Positions 33,305 to 43,902 of a DNA stretch of 64,000 nt are shown in pieces. The notes under the pieces were generated by a model, which had not been told where the DNA came from, searched no databases, and worked only from the letters and a program-made list of their open reading frames with translations. Every line of letters begins with the position of its first letter. The first letter of the stretch is position 1. Origin of the DNA: Epithemia pelagica (Eukaryota; Bacillariophyta; Bacillariophyceae; Surirellales; Surirellaceae); NCBI GenBank assembly GCA_946965045.2, contig OX337236.1, forward strand, positions 372,001 to 436,000, written 5' to 3'. The position numbers were made by a program, and so were the translations under genes.

Positions 33305-34414
33305 TCAGATACCCATTTGTTCCAGACAATTATACCATCTGTTAAAATGCTGCTCACAGAGTCGCTGAAAACACCACGAATTCCTATCCAGTAGTGGTAA
33401 TGTCCCACAGGTAGGATTGAATCCACCACCAATCACGGCAACTTGATTGGCAACAGTCACCATAGTGCAGCCATCGCGGCGATTTCCGAATGGTGGGAGA
33501 TTCCAAACGCGGTTGCGGTGCATATCCAAGACTTTGACGGCTTGACGGCTTCCTCCGGCCACAACCAGAAAAGATCCCATTGCACAAGAACTTCGTGTAT
33601 TGGAAAGCCTCAACTCCGAATGAGTGGTCCAGGTGGGTGAGAAAGAAATGAACGTCGAGCCAGTCTCCTTTTCTGTCTCATCACTGTCACAGGGTGTTGT
33701 GTTGTCCAAATACTCAACCGAGTCAGCATAGCCATGCTCGTTACAACCTCCAACGACAAAGATGCGGTGACCAACGACCGCACTGGAACACGCTCGTCGT
33801 GGAACAGTCAAGCTTGGTCCCTCAATGACAGTGTGGTTACTGGCATCAATAATTTCCACCGACGACAAAAAACGATCGTTTACGCCACCCACTACAACGA
33901 TATATCGATTGTGCACCACAACAGCACAACATCCCCATCGTGGCGTTGATAAGCGACATGTCAATGTCGTCCAATGACTCTCATGCATAGTGCTAGTTAT
34001 CAACGATGATTGCAGCAAATCTTTGACGTTTATCCGTTCCATGCAATTCAAACATGAACCTTCTCTGTATCCTCCCACCACGTAAATGCCTCCATTGCAC
34101 ACAACAACGGCATGTCCATCACGACTCTTATTCATGGTCGGTCCTTCTCGCCACTGCCTGTTTGATTCCGCTAAATTCAGTACAAGAACGGTGTTGGTAG
34201 TACCTTGGCGTTGTTTACGACCGCCCAACACGACGACAGTTTGTCTCTTGTGGTTGTTATCGTTGTCCGTATCGGGATGTTCAATTACGACCGAAGCATG
34301 GCGGTAACGCCATCCACCCTCAAGAGGAGGCCAGTCCTCGAAGTTCCATTGTGCTGTCTCCTCCAAAAGGACAAGGCCCGACTGCCATGCTTGTTCTTTC
34401 AGTGTCGTGGTCAT
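33305..34414 (-). CDS. Kelch-repeat protein
   Basis: A 369-residue single-exon protein made of kelch-type repeats. Each repeat has the pattern of hydrophobic residues then GG (VVVLGGRK, IYVVGGYREG, YIVVVGGVNDRF, IFVVGGCNEHG, FLVVAGGSRQ, VAVIGGGFNP), with Trp or Tyr and Arg at the expected spacing. This gives about six blades, enough for a beta-propeller. No F-box, BTB or other partner domain is seen and there is no signal peptide. The role is probably protein binding; the target is unknown. Its start codon region overlaps the longest possible reading frame of the divergent lipB gene. Confidence 0.85.
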   Translation of the reverse strand: MTTTLKEQAWQSGLVLLEETAQWNFEDWPPLEGGWRYRHASVVIEHPDTDNDNNHKRQTVVVLGGRKQRQGTTNTVLVLNLAESNRQWREGPTMNKSRDGHAVVVCNGGIYVVGGYREGSCLNCMERINVKDLLQSSLITSTMHESHWTTLTCRLSTPRWGCCAVVVHNRYIVVVGGVNDRFLSSVEIIDASNHTVIEGPSLTVPRRACSSAVVGHRIFVVGGCNEHGYADSVEYLDNTTPCDSDETEKETGSTFISFSPTWTTHSELRLSNTRSSCAMGSFLVVAGGSRQAVKVLDMHRNRVWNLPPFGNRRDGCTMVTVANQVAVIGGGFNPTCGTLPLLDRNSWCFQRLCEQHFNRWYNCLEQMGI

Positions 34415-34556
34415 GGTTCCAGAAACAATGACTGCAGCGAATTTTTATGACAAACCATATGGCTATGGCTATATTGGGTACCCCTTTCATTCTCAGAGTG
34501 GGTCGCGCAAAACATTCATTGGTCGCGTTTCGTCGGTACGTCATCGTTCGCGCCTC

Positions 34557-35753
34557 ATGTTCCCTTTGCCAACAACCATGAGGGTGCTCTCCGAGAAGAT
34601 AGTTCGAAGATCTCCTACTTGCCACCGCCATGTAATTTGGAACACGTACAGCGACAGGGATCCAAGAACACGAATAGGGAGAGTCGACCATTCGAAACTA
34701 TGTTCAACGCTTGTCGTCCCATCTCGTGATCCCCATGCCAGGGTACTGGTCAAGAGTTCTCTACAACAGGATACAAAGAAGAACGAGTCTCGACCTTTGA
34801 TACCGTACCATCGTTCCTGGGCATGGCAAAATTGGTTACTCCATCAACGATTGTCGGCTCGTCCAAGAGCCATGCCATCCACGACAACGACAGCGACAAG
34901 TGCACACGACCGCGACGTGATTTTGTTGCTGGAACACGACCATGTTTATACCTTGGGACGAGGAGCGGACGAAAATCACTTGACCTTTCTCCAGGATCAC
35001 CAGGATGAAACCGAATTACGACAACGACTGGCCCGGACCAACCGAGGGCCCGGATCGGCTCGATTGTCGGTGGATTCCACCGTGTTGCAAAGCCTGCAAG
35101 AGGATCCACCACAGGGCAACAGTGATGATCCGCACGAGGACACGTGGCACCATAATGTACAGGCCGTCCGTTCCCTTTCGTCGTGGGCGACGTATACCTG
35201 TCACCCCGTCTTGGCGCCCAACCAGGTTCCCATTTATCGTGTCGAACGAGGTGGACAAGTCACCTATCATGGACCCGGACAGCTTGTGGTGTATCCCCTC
35301 TTGGATTTGAAACAGGGACAACCGCTACGAGACGATTTGCATTGGTTCCTGTACGTCATGGAAGAAGTTATTCTTCGAACCTGTGCCCGTGTGGGCATTG
35401 ACACTGCCGTTCGCGACGAAATCAATACCGGTGTGTGGGTGGGACACAACAAGGTGGCCGCTGTGGGCGTTGCGGCCAGTCGATGGATCACCACACATGG
35501 CTTTGCCTTGAATGTAGATCCCGACCTACGGTATTTTGATACCTCGGTGATTCTTCCCTGTGGTATTCAAGGTAGAGGAGTGACGAGTATTGCAAAGCTA
35601 TTACGGGAACGACAAGAGCAAACAGGAGAACTAGTACATATCCCAACAATCCACGAGGTTGCATCCATTGTTCTGGATGAGATGGAACAAGTGCTCCAAA
35701 TTGAGTTGGGGGCCCCGGAAAGATTGGAGTGGGAAGAAACGAGCGTCATATAG
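34557..35753 (+). CDS. Octanoyl-[ACP]:protein octanoyltransferase (LipB), probably organellar
   Basis: Transfers octanoyl from acyl carrier protein to lipoyl domains, the first step of lipoate synthesis. The catalytic domain shows ILLLEHDHVYTLGRG, RGGQVTYHGPGQLVVYP, the HNKVAAVG lysine and the LPCG cysteine (Lys349 and Cys385 when numbered from the upstream in-frame ATG at 34407). THGFALNVDPDL sits between them as in E. coli LipB, so catalytic residues are intact. Three in-frame ATGs are possible. The one at 34407 lies inside the start of the divergent kelch gene; 34557 and 34578 give basic N-termini rich in Arg/Ser (MRVLSEKIVRRSP), as in a mitochondrial presequence. An unusual insertion with many Arg/Asp residues lies between the first motif and the GGQVTYHGPG motif. 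A second LipB gene lies at 56160. Confidence 0.85.
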   Translation: MFPLPTTMRVLSEKIVRRSPTCHRHVIWNTYSDRDPRTRIGRVDHSKLCSTLVVPSRDPHARVLVKSSLQQDTKKNESRPLIPYHRSWAWQNWLLHQRLSARPRAMPSTTTTATSAHDRDVILLLEHDHVYTLGRGADENHLTFLQDHQDETELRQRLARTNRGPGSARLSVDSTVLQSLQEDPPQGNSDDPHEDTWHHNVQAVRSLSSWATYTCHPVLAPNQVPIYRVERGGQVTYHGPGQLVVYPLLDLKQGQPLRDDLHWFLYVMEEVILRTCARVGIDTAVRDEINTGVWVGHNKVAAVGVAASRWITTHGFALNVDPDLRYFDTSVILPCGIQGRGVTSIAKLLRERQEQTGELVHIPTIHEVASIVLDEMEQVLQIELGAPERLEWEETSVI

Positions 35754-35965
35754 TTTCGACGGGTTCGATCAAAACGACGAGCTGGGACAGAACGCTTTGA
35801 CTCGAACCGAACCATGGATCCAGGGAGGTTCGATGCGTACTTGACAAATGGCCGACAATGATAGCATGTACTGGGGCTATCGAAAAATATATGTCGAAAC
35901 TTGGTTCAAATCAATTGTATTCCCAAAACAGCTAAAGAACATGTTCCAATCTCATTTGCGCAATT

Positions 35966-37588
35966 TTACTTGGAACCTCCCTTCATTGCGGCCAATTGTG
36001 CCAAAATGTCTTGGCGCATTTCTTCGTCCATATAATCAGTTTCCTCGTCCGTTTCCGAATCACTGTCCTTCTTTTGGGGTTTGGGTTGCTCCTTCTTTGG
36101 GACCGTCTTGGAGGATCCTTTCTGAGAGACTGTCGTTCGTTTTGGTGGGGGTTGAGACGATGCTGCTGCTGCGGCGCCGCCACGACGTTTCCGTTTGTTC
36201 GTGGGGACCGCCTCCAAATCCTCGTCGTTGTCGTTGGTCGCTGAAGAAGAAGAAGAATCGTCAAAGTCTTTCGACGACTTGGTTTTACGCTTGGCAGCCT
36301 GCTTGTCGTCGTTGTCGTCTTGTTCACAATCACTTCCAAACAAGGTCTTGTCAGCAAAGAGTGCCGATCCAGTCATGTATTCAATGGCACCCGTCACTGG
36401 ATTCAACCGCTTGTCGTTGTTGTTAGCGTTGTCGTCGTGACGAGTGGCCGTTTCCGTGGCCCGTCGAGGACGAGGCTTCTTGTCGGTGGCACGACGAGCT
36501 TTTTGGTTGTGATTACGGCGTCGTCCTCCTTCTTGCTGCTCCTCCTGTGCCGCCAATAGTTTGTCGACTTGATAGTCATGGTCATCGGGAACGTCCTGGG
36601 CCACGTCGTTGGTTTCCTCGTCGTTGCCAGCTTCCCCCGAACGACGATGACGACGACGACACGCGCGTTCCTGTTGTTCTTGTTGGAGTGTTTGGACTTG
36701 TTGCTCCAAGTCTTGAATGTGATCGCGTTGCGCATTGTACAGCGTCAAGAAATTTTGCACGAGGGGTCCCTTTTCGGCTTGCCAGCCTTGTTCCAAGGTG
36801 TGAGCCGTGGCTTTCCATTCGTGGACGGCCAGTTGCAATTCCTCGAGTTGCGTCCGGGATTCCTCCTGCTTTGTGTGTTGCGATTGGAGTTGCGAGACCA
36901 GACCGTGCAAGACCAATTCGCCAAAGGCCCGACCGGGATGCTCTTCCGCGTCCAAGGATAGTTTCCATACATGACGCATCAAACCATTCCGTTCTTGCTT
37001 GACAGTCACCATCAAGGTGGTGGTGGATGTGGAATCAGTGGACGTGTGGTCCTGGACGATCCATTCCAACGAGAGTCCCGTCCCTTTTTGGTTCGTCGTT
37101 GTACCCACTGTCGACGACGTGGCTGTGCGTGGTTCGGATTCCTTTGTGGAAGAATTCCCACCAACGACAACGTGCAGATAGTCCTTTAACCGATCCCAGA
37201 CCAATTGTTGCTCATGTTGCTGTTGCTCGTCCTTGTCATTTTCGTCGGGGACGGCAGAGTTCAGTTTCCATTGTTGAGCAAGTTGATGGACCGGAATGGA
37301 ACACGTCCAACTTTGCAGCAACGACTGCTTCTGCCCTCCTCCCCAAACGGCCACAACTCGAATTCGAACCACGGGCGACGAGGATGGAGGATGATCATTG
37401 GGGGTGGTCGAGGGTTCCTCTGGTTGTTGTTGTTTCGTACGCAACTCGATGCGACAGAGAGCCTCCGTCGTCGTAGTAGTACGAGGAGGAGTGCCGTCGT
37501 CCTTCTTGTTGGGAGCACCTTGGAGAGAGATGGAAAACGTTTCTTCCAAACATGACGACACGGATTCCTTTCTACTGGAGTGGGCCAT
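35966..37588 (-). CDS. XRCC4-like coiled-coil protein (tentative)
   Basis: A 540-residue single-exon protein from the ATG at 37588 (MAHSSRKE); another in-frame ATG is nine codons upstream. The N-terminal half looks like a beta-rich head domain broken by Gln/Thr/Ser-rich inserts. A coiled coil follows at about residues 240-320, with pattern LEELQLAVHEWKATAHTLEQ, then EKGPLVQNFLTLYNAQRDHIQDL. This matches the stalk pattern of XRCC4 (W-x-x-x plus KE...F..LLN.K...I..L), the scaffold of DNA ligase IV in end joining. The C-terminal 200 residues are acidic and basic low complexity with Lys/Arg clusters suited to a nuclear protein. The XRCC4 call rests on pattern only; a different coiled-coil nuclear protein is possible. 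Confidence 0.5.
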   Translation of the reverse strand: MAHSSRKESVSSCLEETFSISLQGAPNKKDDGTPPRTTTTTEALCRIELRTKQQQPEEPSTTPNDHPPSSSPVVRIRVVAVWGGGQKQSLLQSWTCSIPVHQLAQQWKLNSAVPDENDKDEQQQHEQQLVWDRLKDYLHVVVGGNSSTKESEPRTATSSTVGTTTNQKGTGLSLEWIVQDHTSTDSTSTTTLMVTVKQERNGLMRHVWKLSLDAEEHPGRAFGELVLHGLVSQLQSQHTKQEESRTQLEELQLAVHEWKATAHTLEQGWQAEKGPLVQNFLTLYNAQRDHIQDLEQQVQTLQQEQQERACRRRHRRSGEAGNDEETNDVAQDVPDDHDYQVDKLLAAQEEQQEGGRRRNHNQKARRATDKKPRPRRATETATRHDDNANNNDKRLNPVTGAIEYMTGSALFADKTLFGSDCEQDDNDDKQAAKRKTKSSKDFDDSSSSSATNDNDEDLEAVPTNKRKRRGGAAAAASSQPPPKRTTVSQKGSSKTVPKKEQPKPQKKDSDSETDEETDYMDEEMRQDILAQLAAMKGGSK

Positions 37589-38380
37589 GATGCTGCTTCT
37601 TGTCGCATAGAACACCTGGCCTATTTCCTTTCATGGACACAACAAGGAAACAACAAAGGGAAACCCAAACACCGAAAAGATGCTTCCAACAAAACCCGAC
37701 GCCCCAAACAAAAGTGGGGGAAGATCTATATCCCCCCCGTTCATTTGTGGGCGTGGGCTGTTGTTGGGGCGGCCCGGTCTGTCTGTGGCTCGCTCGGGAC
37801 TTCCGCGCGACTGCGGAACAGCCGGATGACAAGGCCGGCGCTCGAAACGGCGGAAGCCATTCAATTACTTAGACATCCGATGACCGAGGGTGACCAAACC
37901 TACTTAGGAAGTGCATCCAATGCATAGGTACCAAATTTTCGCCAGCCGAGTCGCAACAATCGCCAGAATCCTCTCCACACTTCTTTGGTGGGACGCACGG
38001 AGCGTGCAACATAGCAAATAGCAATCCATCTCTCTGTCTGTCGAGCGAAAGAGGTGCCAACGATTGCCTCCAAGAAAGAGCACCTCCGTCTCTTCTCACG
38101 TGAAGTGTCACTCCGTAAACAACTGCCAGACTATCAAGTGGCGTGGAAGTTACCAGAAAGAAAGAGACAAAACCAAAGGAGATCGTCTTTTGCCTTTAGA
38201 TCTACCTACTAGACAATCTCTGGATTGGAACTCAAAAAAGCAGAACCGCAACAACAATCAAGACCGTCGCAAGGAGTCTCGAGAATTGCGTTTCTTTGGC
38301 AATCCCCATCAGCCCACAACACACACACAACACGCACACGACAAACGACAATCCCCACACATCCCGTTGGATTGCCTAGT
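37589..38380. promoter_or_regulatory. 790-bp divergent intergenic region
   Basis: Lies between the starts of the XRCC4-like and armadillo genes. No motif is clear enough to name. The plus frame is open for about 150 bp before the armadillo ATG but begins without ATG. Confidence 0.4.
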
Positions 38381-41300
38381 ATGGATCAAACACCGAAATC
38401 TCCCGTGAGTGATTCGTACTTGGCCTATCATCCGGCTCCTCCGTATCATTCGTCGTCGTCGTCGGCTCCCTTGTCTCCCCAGTCGGTCGACAGTCAAGGA
38501 TCGACTCCGTCGCGACGGGCCACACGCTTATCCGATCGCATTCAACATCGATTGAGCAAACGAGGAACGCCCCTCTTGCGCAGTCCTTCCACCAGTAGCA
38601 GTACCAATCACCATCGCAACAGCAACAGCAGCAATGCTCCCTTGTCACCCAGTGGTTCCTCCGTACTCAGTGGCATGAGTAGTGGTGGTCCACCAGCGCC
38701 ACCGCACTTGCCACTCTCGCCCCGCAGTGACCCCGGTGGGTTGTTGTTGGGGGCCGGCAGTGGGAGTAGTGGGAGTACGACGAGTAGTAGTCATCGCAAA
38801 CTGTTGCGCGGAACAAGTTCGAACCACAGCACCATTACGACCGAAAGTGCCTCGCGATGGTTGTTGCAACACAAACAAAAATCCGCCAACAAGAGTTATG
38901 AAGAACGGGTCAATTCCCTCTTGTTGACACGGGAAGAAGACGACGAAAGCGATGCCGACTCGTCGCGTCGGCGACTGGATTTCAATAATCCCAAGCCGAA
39001 ACACAACAAGACGGGAGGAGACCACCAATTGGAGGACGACAAGGACGATGATGAGTTGTTGCAAGACTTGGAAGGAGCTCCCTCGGCCAAAACCAATGAT
39101 ACCAACAATTTTGTCACACCCTCTTCGACCATTGTCGAAGAATCAAATAACAATAACAACAAGGTGGAACAGGTTGCTTCCCTGGACTTGTCGTCATCCA
39201 GTCGAGCCTCCTCGTCGTACGATCGAGACGAAGACGAGGGTCGTCGTCGTAGTCGTCGAGGGGACGATTCGTTGACGCATTACACCACCCTCGGGGATGA
39301 TGATGATCGGAGCAGCAGTGGTTCCAAGGACGAGGATGACTCGACGGATGGTTCGGAATCCAGTCTATCGGGAACGGTGGAAACGGGACGGTCCTTTTCT
39401 CCCATTTATGAACACCAAAAATCGGGCAAAGCCAAACCCGACGCCACCACCAACAACAACAACAACAACAATAACGAGGAACCCAAGAAGGACCCCCAAC
39501 CAGAACAACCAGCACCCACGGTGGCTCCTCAAGAACCCGAAACGTCGCCCCTCCCACCGACCAAGGCACTTCCACCGACTCCCCTGGAATCCAGAGACTC
39601 GAGCAATCCCAATCACAAGGACAACAAGGAAGCCATGGATGCACCCGAACTCAAGTCCATGGAATTCAAACCAGATCCAGAAGCTACCAAGGCACCTTCC
39701 TTGTCACCACCACCACCACCCTCCTTGCCGGCCTTGACACATGACAAAAAGCAACAACAACAAGAACAGCACGAACAAGAAGAACCACAAGGTCCCCAAG
39801 AACGAAAACCACCACCGCAAGCGTCGGTCCCTACTACGAACAAGGCTCTGGTCGAAACTCCACCCAAATTACAGACTGAGGATGATGGTCCCGGACGCAT
39901 TGTGCCCACGAGTCCCCGCTCCTCTCGGTCTCCATCCACGTTGTCGCCCAGCAGTCCTCGTTCTCCCCGAACAGCGCGCGTGCCCGGAGGTGCCGCGGCC
40001 AAACTCATGTTGTTGGGTCCCAAACCCAGTGAAGAATCGTCCTCCGAAGACGATATTGGATTGTCCACCAAACCATCCGAAGATGTCGAAATTCCTCAAC
40101 AAGCCTTGGATGAAATTGGTGTCACGCTCACCAAATCCAAGAATGAATTTGCTGTGGGCAGTGAAGCCAATCGTCGGTACAATCCTCCCACCTCTCCCAC
40201 CGGTTCAGGTGCTCCACTCGAAAAGAATCGAGTCTCGTCGTCGTCTTCTCGTGCGGCCCATCTTCCACAGTCCACCTTGTTTGATCGTACCGAAGTCTTT
40301 CATCAAACCGCCACGGCAGCGGTCGTGGCCCTCTTGACACCCCGTCCGTCCACCTTGAGTGATGTTCAATCCGTCACCTCGGGACATCCTTCGGCACCCA
40401 GTGAAATTCATTCCTCCATGTCCATGATGTCCACGTCCCATCAGTCCGTCATGAGCAGTGCCTTTCAAGCACCACCGGCCGACAATGGCAGTGCCACCTT
40501 TGAATCCCTGTCCCGCCGCGATGTCAGCTTGCAACTCATTACGCAAGATACCGAGAAAAAACTCGAACAACTCAAGGATACCATGAGAGATCCCAACAAA
40601 ACCTTGGCCGACCTGTTGACGGCCATTCATACAGCGGACGATTTTGAACCCGACATTGGCTTTACCGTGCGACGCAAAAATGCCTGCGGTGCCCTCCAAG
40701 TCATGACGGCTCAAGCCGAACGACGAATTCCCATTGCCTGGACCGTCGGCGTCTTGCCGGCGCTCACGTCCGTCTTACGGGATACCGGGGAAGAAGGCAT
40801 TCATGTCTCGTATCCCGAAAAACGACACCGCGTGGAATTTGAAGCCGCCCGCAATCGGGCCATTGCCTGTCTCATGAACTTGAGTATGCCACCCAAGAAT
40901 CGCATTGCCATTTTTCATACACCCGGTCTCGTGCAATGGTTGATTGCCATTTGCGATGAAGGTCACGGTGTGTCCCGGAAAGGAGCCTGTGCCATTTTGG
41001 CCTACCTCGGAAAGACGGCCGAAAACAAATTGCTCATGGTGCAAGTACCCAATCTCGTCGATGCATTGGAACGTGTCTTGAAAGTACGCGCTCCTCGTGT
41101 GGAACGCAAAAAGACGGACCACAGCAACAAGAACCGCAAGCGACTCGATTCCGACGACTCGGGAGAACACAAGGAAGGTATTACGTCGGTGAATTCGAGT
41201 TATTCCAACGAATCGGAAGCCACACCCCGGCTCAGTGCATCCCATCCTCCCGTCGAAATTGAGGGCTACGATGAAACGGCGGACGAGCACTTGCGCGTCT

Positions 41301-41983
41301 CGCGGCAAAATGTCTTTGCCTTGCTGATTCATTTGGTCAAAGAAAAGGACAATGCCTATCACTTGGCCCGTCATGACTCGCTGACAACCACTCTTTCCAC
41401 CATTGCCAATTTTCAAGAAAGCTCTTCCCATTTGTTAGCGGTCAAAGTCCTGGCGGCCATGACACGTCACAGACTCAATACCAAAATCTTGGTCTTCAAG
41501 CAACGGGACGTCGTTCCGGCACTGGTGAATGCCACTGCGTCCACGAACGATGACGCCCGACTCTTTAGTTGTTATGCACTTCAAAATCTCGCACAAGACA
41601 AATCCTGTCGCCAAGAGCTCGCGGTGGCTCAGGGACTGATTTCCGCCATTTGCGATCGGTGTCGCAAGGCCAAACCCGAAGAGGAACGCTTGGCAGCCAT
41701 CTCTGCCATTAAGAATCTATGTGACGAGCCGGCCAATCTCATACCCATGACAAATACTCCCGACTGTATTGCGACGTTGATGCACTTGGCCCATGGAATG
41801 GAAGAGGGCATTACCGAAATCATGCAATACCGGGCCTGTGATGCCTTGGCCACTCTGAGTCATTGGCTGAGAAAAATTGCAACGAGTGGACAAGCACTTG
41901 AAAATGCCAAAGCAAAGAAGCCACCACCCAAAACTTTGTTTGTGCCTTCACTGCAAGTTGTCGACTTCAACCAATGGAAGTAA
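38381..41983 (+). CDS. Large armadillo-repeat protein with low-complexity N-terminus
   Basis: A 1200-residue single-exon protein from the ATG at 38381 (MDQTPKSP); the frame is open upstream but has no earlier ATG. Residues 1-700 are Ser/Pro/Asp/Asn-rich, including an Asn run and Pro runs, with basic and SP-rich patches that look like phosphorylation sites. From about 730 to the end there are ARM-type helical repeats. Examples are ARNRAIACLMNLSMPPKNR, SRKGACAILAYLGKTAENK, LLAVKVLAAMTRHR, LFSCYALQNLAQDK and ERLAAISAIKNLCDEP. ARM solenoids bind proteins; no catalytic part is seen. The length and layout (disordered first half, ARM second half) suggest a lineage-specific scaffold. Confidence 0.8.
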   Translation: MDQTPKSPVSDSYLAYHPAPPYHSSSSSAPLSPQSVDSQGSTPSRRATRLSDRIQHRLSKRGTPLLRSPSTSSSTNHHRNSNSSNAPLSPSGSSVLSGMSSGGPPAPPHLPLSPRSDPGGLLLGAGSGSSGSTTSSSHRKLLRGTSSNHSTITTESASRWLLQHKQKSANKSYEERVNSLLLTREEDDESDADSSRRRLDFNNPKPKHNKTGGDHQLEDDKDDDELLQDLEGAPSAKTNDTNNFVTPSSTIVEESNNNNNKVEQVASLDLSSSSRASSSYDRDEDEGRRRSRRGDDSLTHYTTLGDDDDRSSSGSKDEDDSTDGSESSLSGTVETGRSFSPIYEHQKSGKAKPDATTNNNNNNNNEEPKKDPQPEQPAPTVAPQEPETSPLPPTKALPPTPLESRDSSNPNHKDNKEAMDAPELKSMEFKPDPEATKAPSLSPPPPPSLPALTHDKKQQQQEQHEQEEPQGPQERKPPPQASVPTTNKALVETPPKLQTEDDGPGRIVPTSPRSSRSPSTLSPSSPRSPRTARVPGGAAAKLMLLGPKPSEESSSEDDIGLSTKPSEDVEIPQQALDEIGVTLTKSKNEFAVGSEANRRYNPPTSPTGSGAPLEKNRVSSSSSRAAHLPQSTLFDRTEVFHQTATAAVVALLTPRPSTLSDVQSVTSGHPSAPSEIHSSMSMMSTSHQSVMSSAFQAPPADNGSATFESLSRRDVSLQLITQDTEKKLEQLKDTMRDPNKTLADLLTAIHTADDFEPDIGFTVRRKNACGALQVMTAQAERRIPIAWTVGVLPALTSVLRDTGEEGIHVSYPEKRHRVEFEAARNRAIACLMNLSMPPKNRIAIFHTPGLVQWLIAICDEGHGVSRKGACAILAYLGKTAENKLLMVQVPNLVDALERVLKVRAPRVERKKTDHSNKNRKRLDSDDSGEHKEGITSVNSSYSNESEATPRLSASHPPVEIEGYDETADEHLRVSRQNVFALLIHLVKEKDNAYHLARHDSLTTTLSTIANFQESSSHLLAVKVLAAMTRHRLNTKILVFKQRDVVPALVNATASTNDDARLFSCYALQNLAQDKSCRQELAVAQGLISAICDRCRKAKPEEERLAAISAIKNLCDEPANLIPMTNTPDCIATLMHLAHGMEEGITEIMQYRACDALATLSHWLRKIATSGQALENAKAKKPPPKTLFVPSLQVVDFNQWK

Positions 41984-42170
41984 CGCTCATGTTTAACCTA
42001 ATGCTTTTAGTGCTTCCACAACAAAGACCCTTTTTTAGATTTATCGCTGCGGGTCGTCTATTATTTGTGCAATGCTGGCGAGGATTTATAATGCCAATCA
42101 CTTGGAATGAGATTCTCGTTGTGTATATATTCAAGTTTGGAGCACGATTTCTTGTGCTGGACCGCGACGT

Positions 42171-43277
42171 CTACACACTCTCCGTGGAATGGTCCTTTGC
42201 AGCGAGAAGTTTGTTGAGTTGTTTGCCTCTAACAGGGACATTGACTTTTACGATTGCAGCATCGTCCTCTTCTTCTTCGATATCTAGCAGGTCAACGTCT
42301 TCATCAATCAACTCTACGTCCATCGCGTCTTCGTCGTCATAATCAGGACGATTTGCCCAATAGTTCAGATCAGCAGCGACTCTTTCTTCGCAACGCTTCT
42401 GCTTTCGCATCATGGAGTACCATTTGTTCTTGATGTCGTTTTCAGCTCGATTAGGAAGCATTTTCGTCATAGCTGACCACCTGAAGAGTTCGACGACGTT
42501 AGTCGTATCTACCAGTAGTCAGCAAGGAGGCATTGATAAACTTACTTTGGACCGAATTTCTCATACATATCTTTGATAAGATCCTCTTCAGAAGATTGCC
42601 AGTCTCCTTTCTTGAGACCTGGGCGCAAGTAGTTCATCCATCGATCGCGACACTGTTTGGCCTTTCGCCCCGTCTTCATAATACTGGCCACATCAGCCCA
42701 GTTCACTTTGAGATCCAATTTCGAGTACCCCGGTCCGAGCAATTTCTCGATTACACGCATCATACGATCATCTTCCTGTCACACGTGAGGCAGAAGAGGG
42801 ATATGAGCAGTGTTCCTCGGATCATTCGAGAACCATACACATTGTACCTACCATTCCTGTCCATTTGGCTCTTGGGCGCTTCAGTTTGTTTCGACGCGTA
42901 GGCTGTTTATCTCGATTGAGAGGAATTTCTTTCATGATATGTTTCGCCTTATCAGCTTTGGATACTGCTTTTTTGGCGGGTTTCTTTTTCGACTTGGAAG
43001 GAGCTCTCTTTGATTTGGCTTTGGTAGGATTCGCCGCGAGTTTGGATGATACCGCTTGTGCAACTGTCCCGTTTGTCTTCTCTTGTTTCGATGGAACAAT
43101 GGGAGAGTGCGTAATTCCCTTGTATGTGGATGTAGGAAGCAGCACATTTGAGCGCCTGTGGGTGAAATGGTAGAAGTATGAAACAGACATTGTCGTCGTT
43201 GCCATCGCTGCTGGTTTCGACCAATCTTCCCCGTCCGTAGGAAGTTTCGGTGCTGAGTTATTTGAGTGTACATTCAT
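42171..43277 (-). CDS. R2R3-type MYB transcription factor, three exons
   Basis: Exons are 43277-42852, 42775-42546 and 42480-42171. The introns (76 and 65 bp) have GT-AG borders and the joined protein is 321 residues. Two MYB repeats span the junctions. The first reads KWTGMEDDRMMRVI to RKAKQCRDRWMNYLRP; the second reads GDWQSSEEDLIKDMYEKFGPKWSAMTKM to RAENDIKNKWYSMM, with the regular aromatic spacing of SANT/MYB helices. The splice joins FGPK and WSAM within one repeat, so the exon structure is confirmed by the domain. A Lys-rich segment (about residues 85-130) precedes the repeats and probably helps nuclear import. The C-terminus has an acidic run (EDAMDVELIDEDVDLLDIEEEEDD). Target genes cannot be told from sequence. 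Confidence 0.9.
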
Positions 43278-43902
43278 TTTGACGATGATTTCTTCTCCGC
43301 GTAGAGGTGTTTAACTAATGTTTCTGTATGTAAGTAGAGAGAAGATGTCATGGTGAGTGTCGGTGTTGCTTTCATTCTGGAAGAATGAGCTTGCATTCTT
43401 CCCATGGTATCCTGCCCGTATATCATGATGGCTTGATGATCACGCTAAACTTACAACTGATAAAGGAAGATATGGGTCGTTGCAAGTAACGACGGCTCCT
43501 GATTGACCTTCTTGTGAAACATTCTCTGGACGATGCAATTGTGTGTTGGCAGGGTGGAGGTGAAGGTGGCGTTTCATGAAACTGACCGAAAATGGTGGGA
43601 TGTTCCCCATTTCGATGGTTCCGATTCAATTTGTGTGGCGATTCTCCTCAGTACATTAAGCTCTATAGTGGAAGTTCAAATTGAGGGAGCGTCTGCCGGC
43701 GCGTCCATGCGTGACGCGCGTGAGATTTCGTCCAAGCCGTGGACAAATAATATCCCCCGACCCCGACAAGCTATGTGTATGTTCCAAATTCCCTCCAACG
43801 ATGAATAGATAGAGAGATGGATAATCTCATTCAACAGACTCCCTATAATGGATTATGGTTGTGAGGACTCACCATAAAGTTGAGTCTATGAAGAACATCT
43901 CT
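43278..43902. other. Intergenic, no gene seen
   Basis: Short frames only, between the 5' end of the MYB gene and the 3' end of the MgtC-family gene. Confidence 0.5.

Noticed and set aside
36195-37555. Several 80-150-codon plus-strand frames
   Set aside because: Antisense shadows of the XRCC4-like gene, caused by its Gln/Asp-rich codons.
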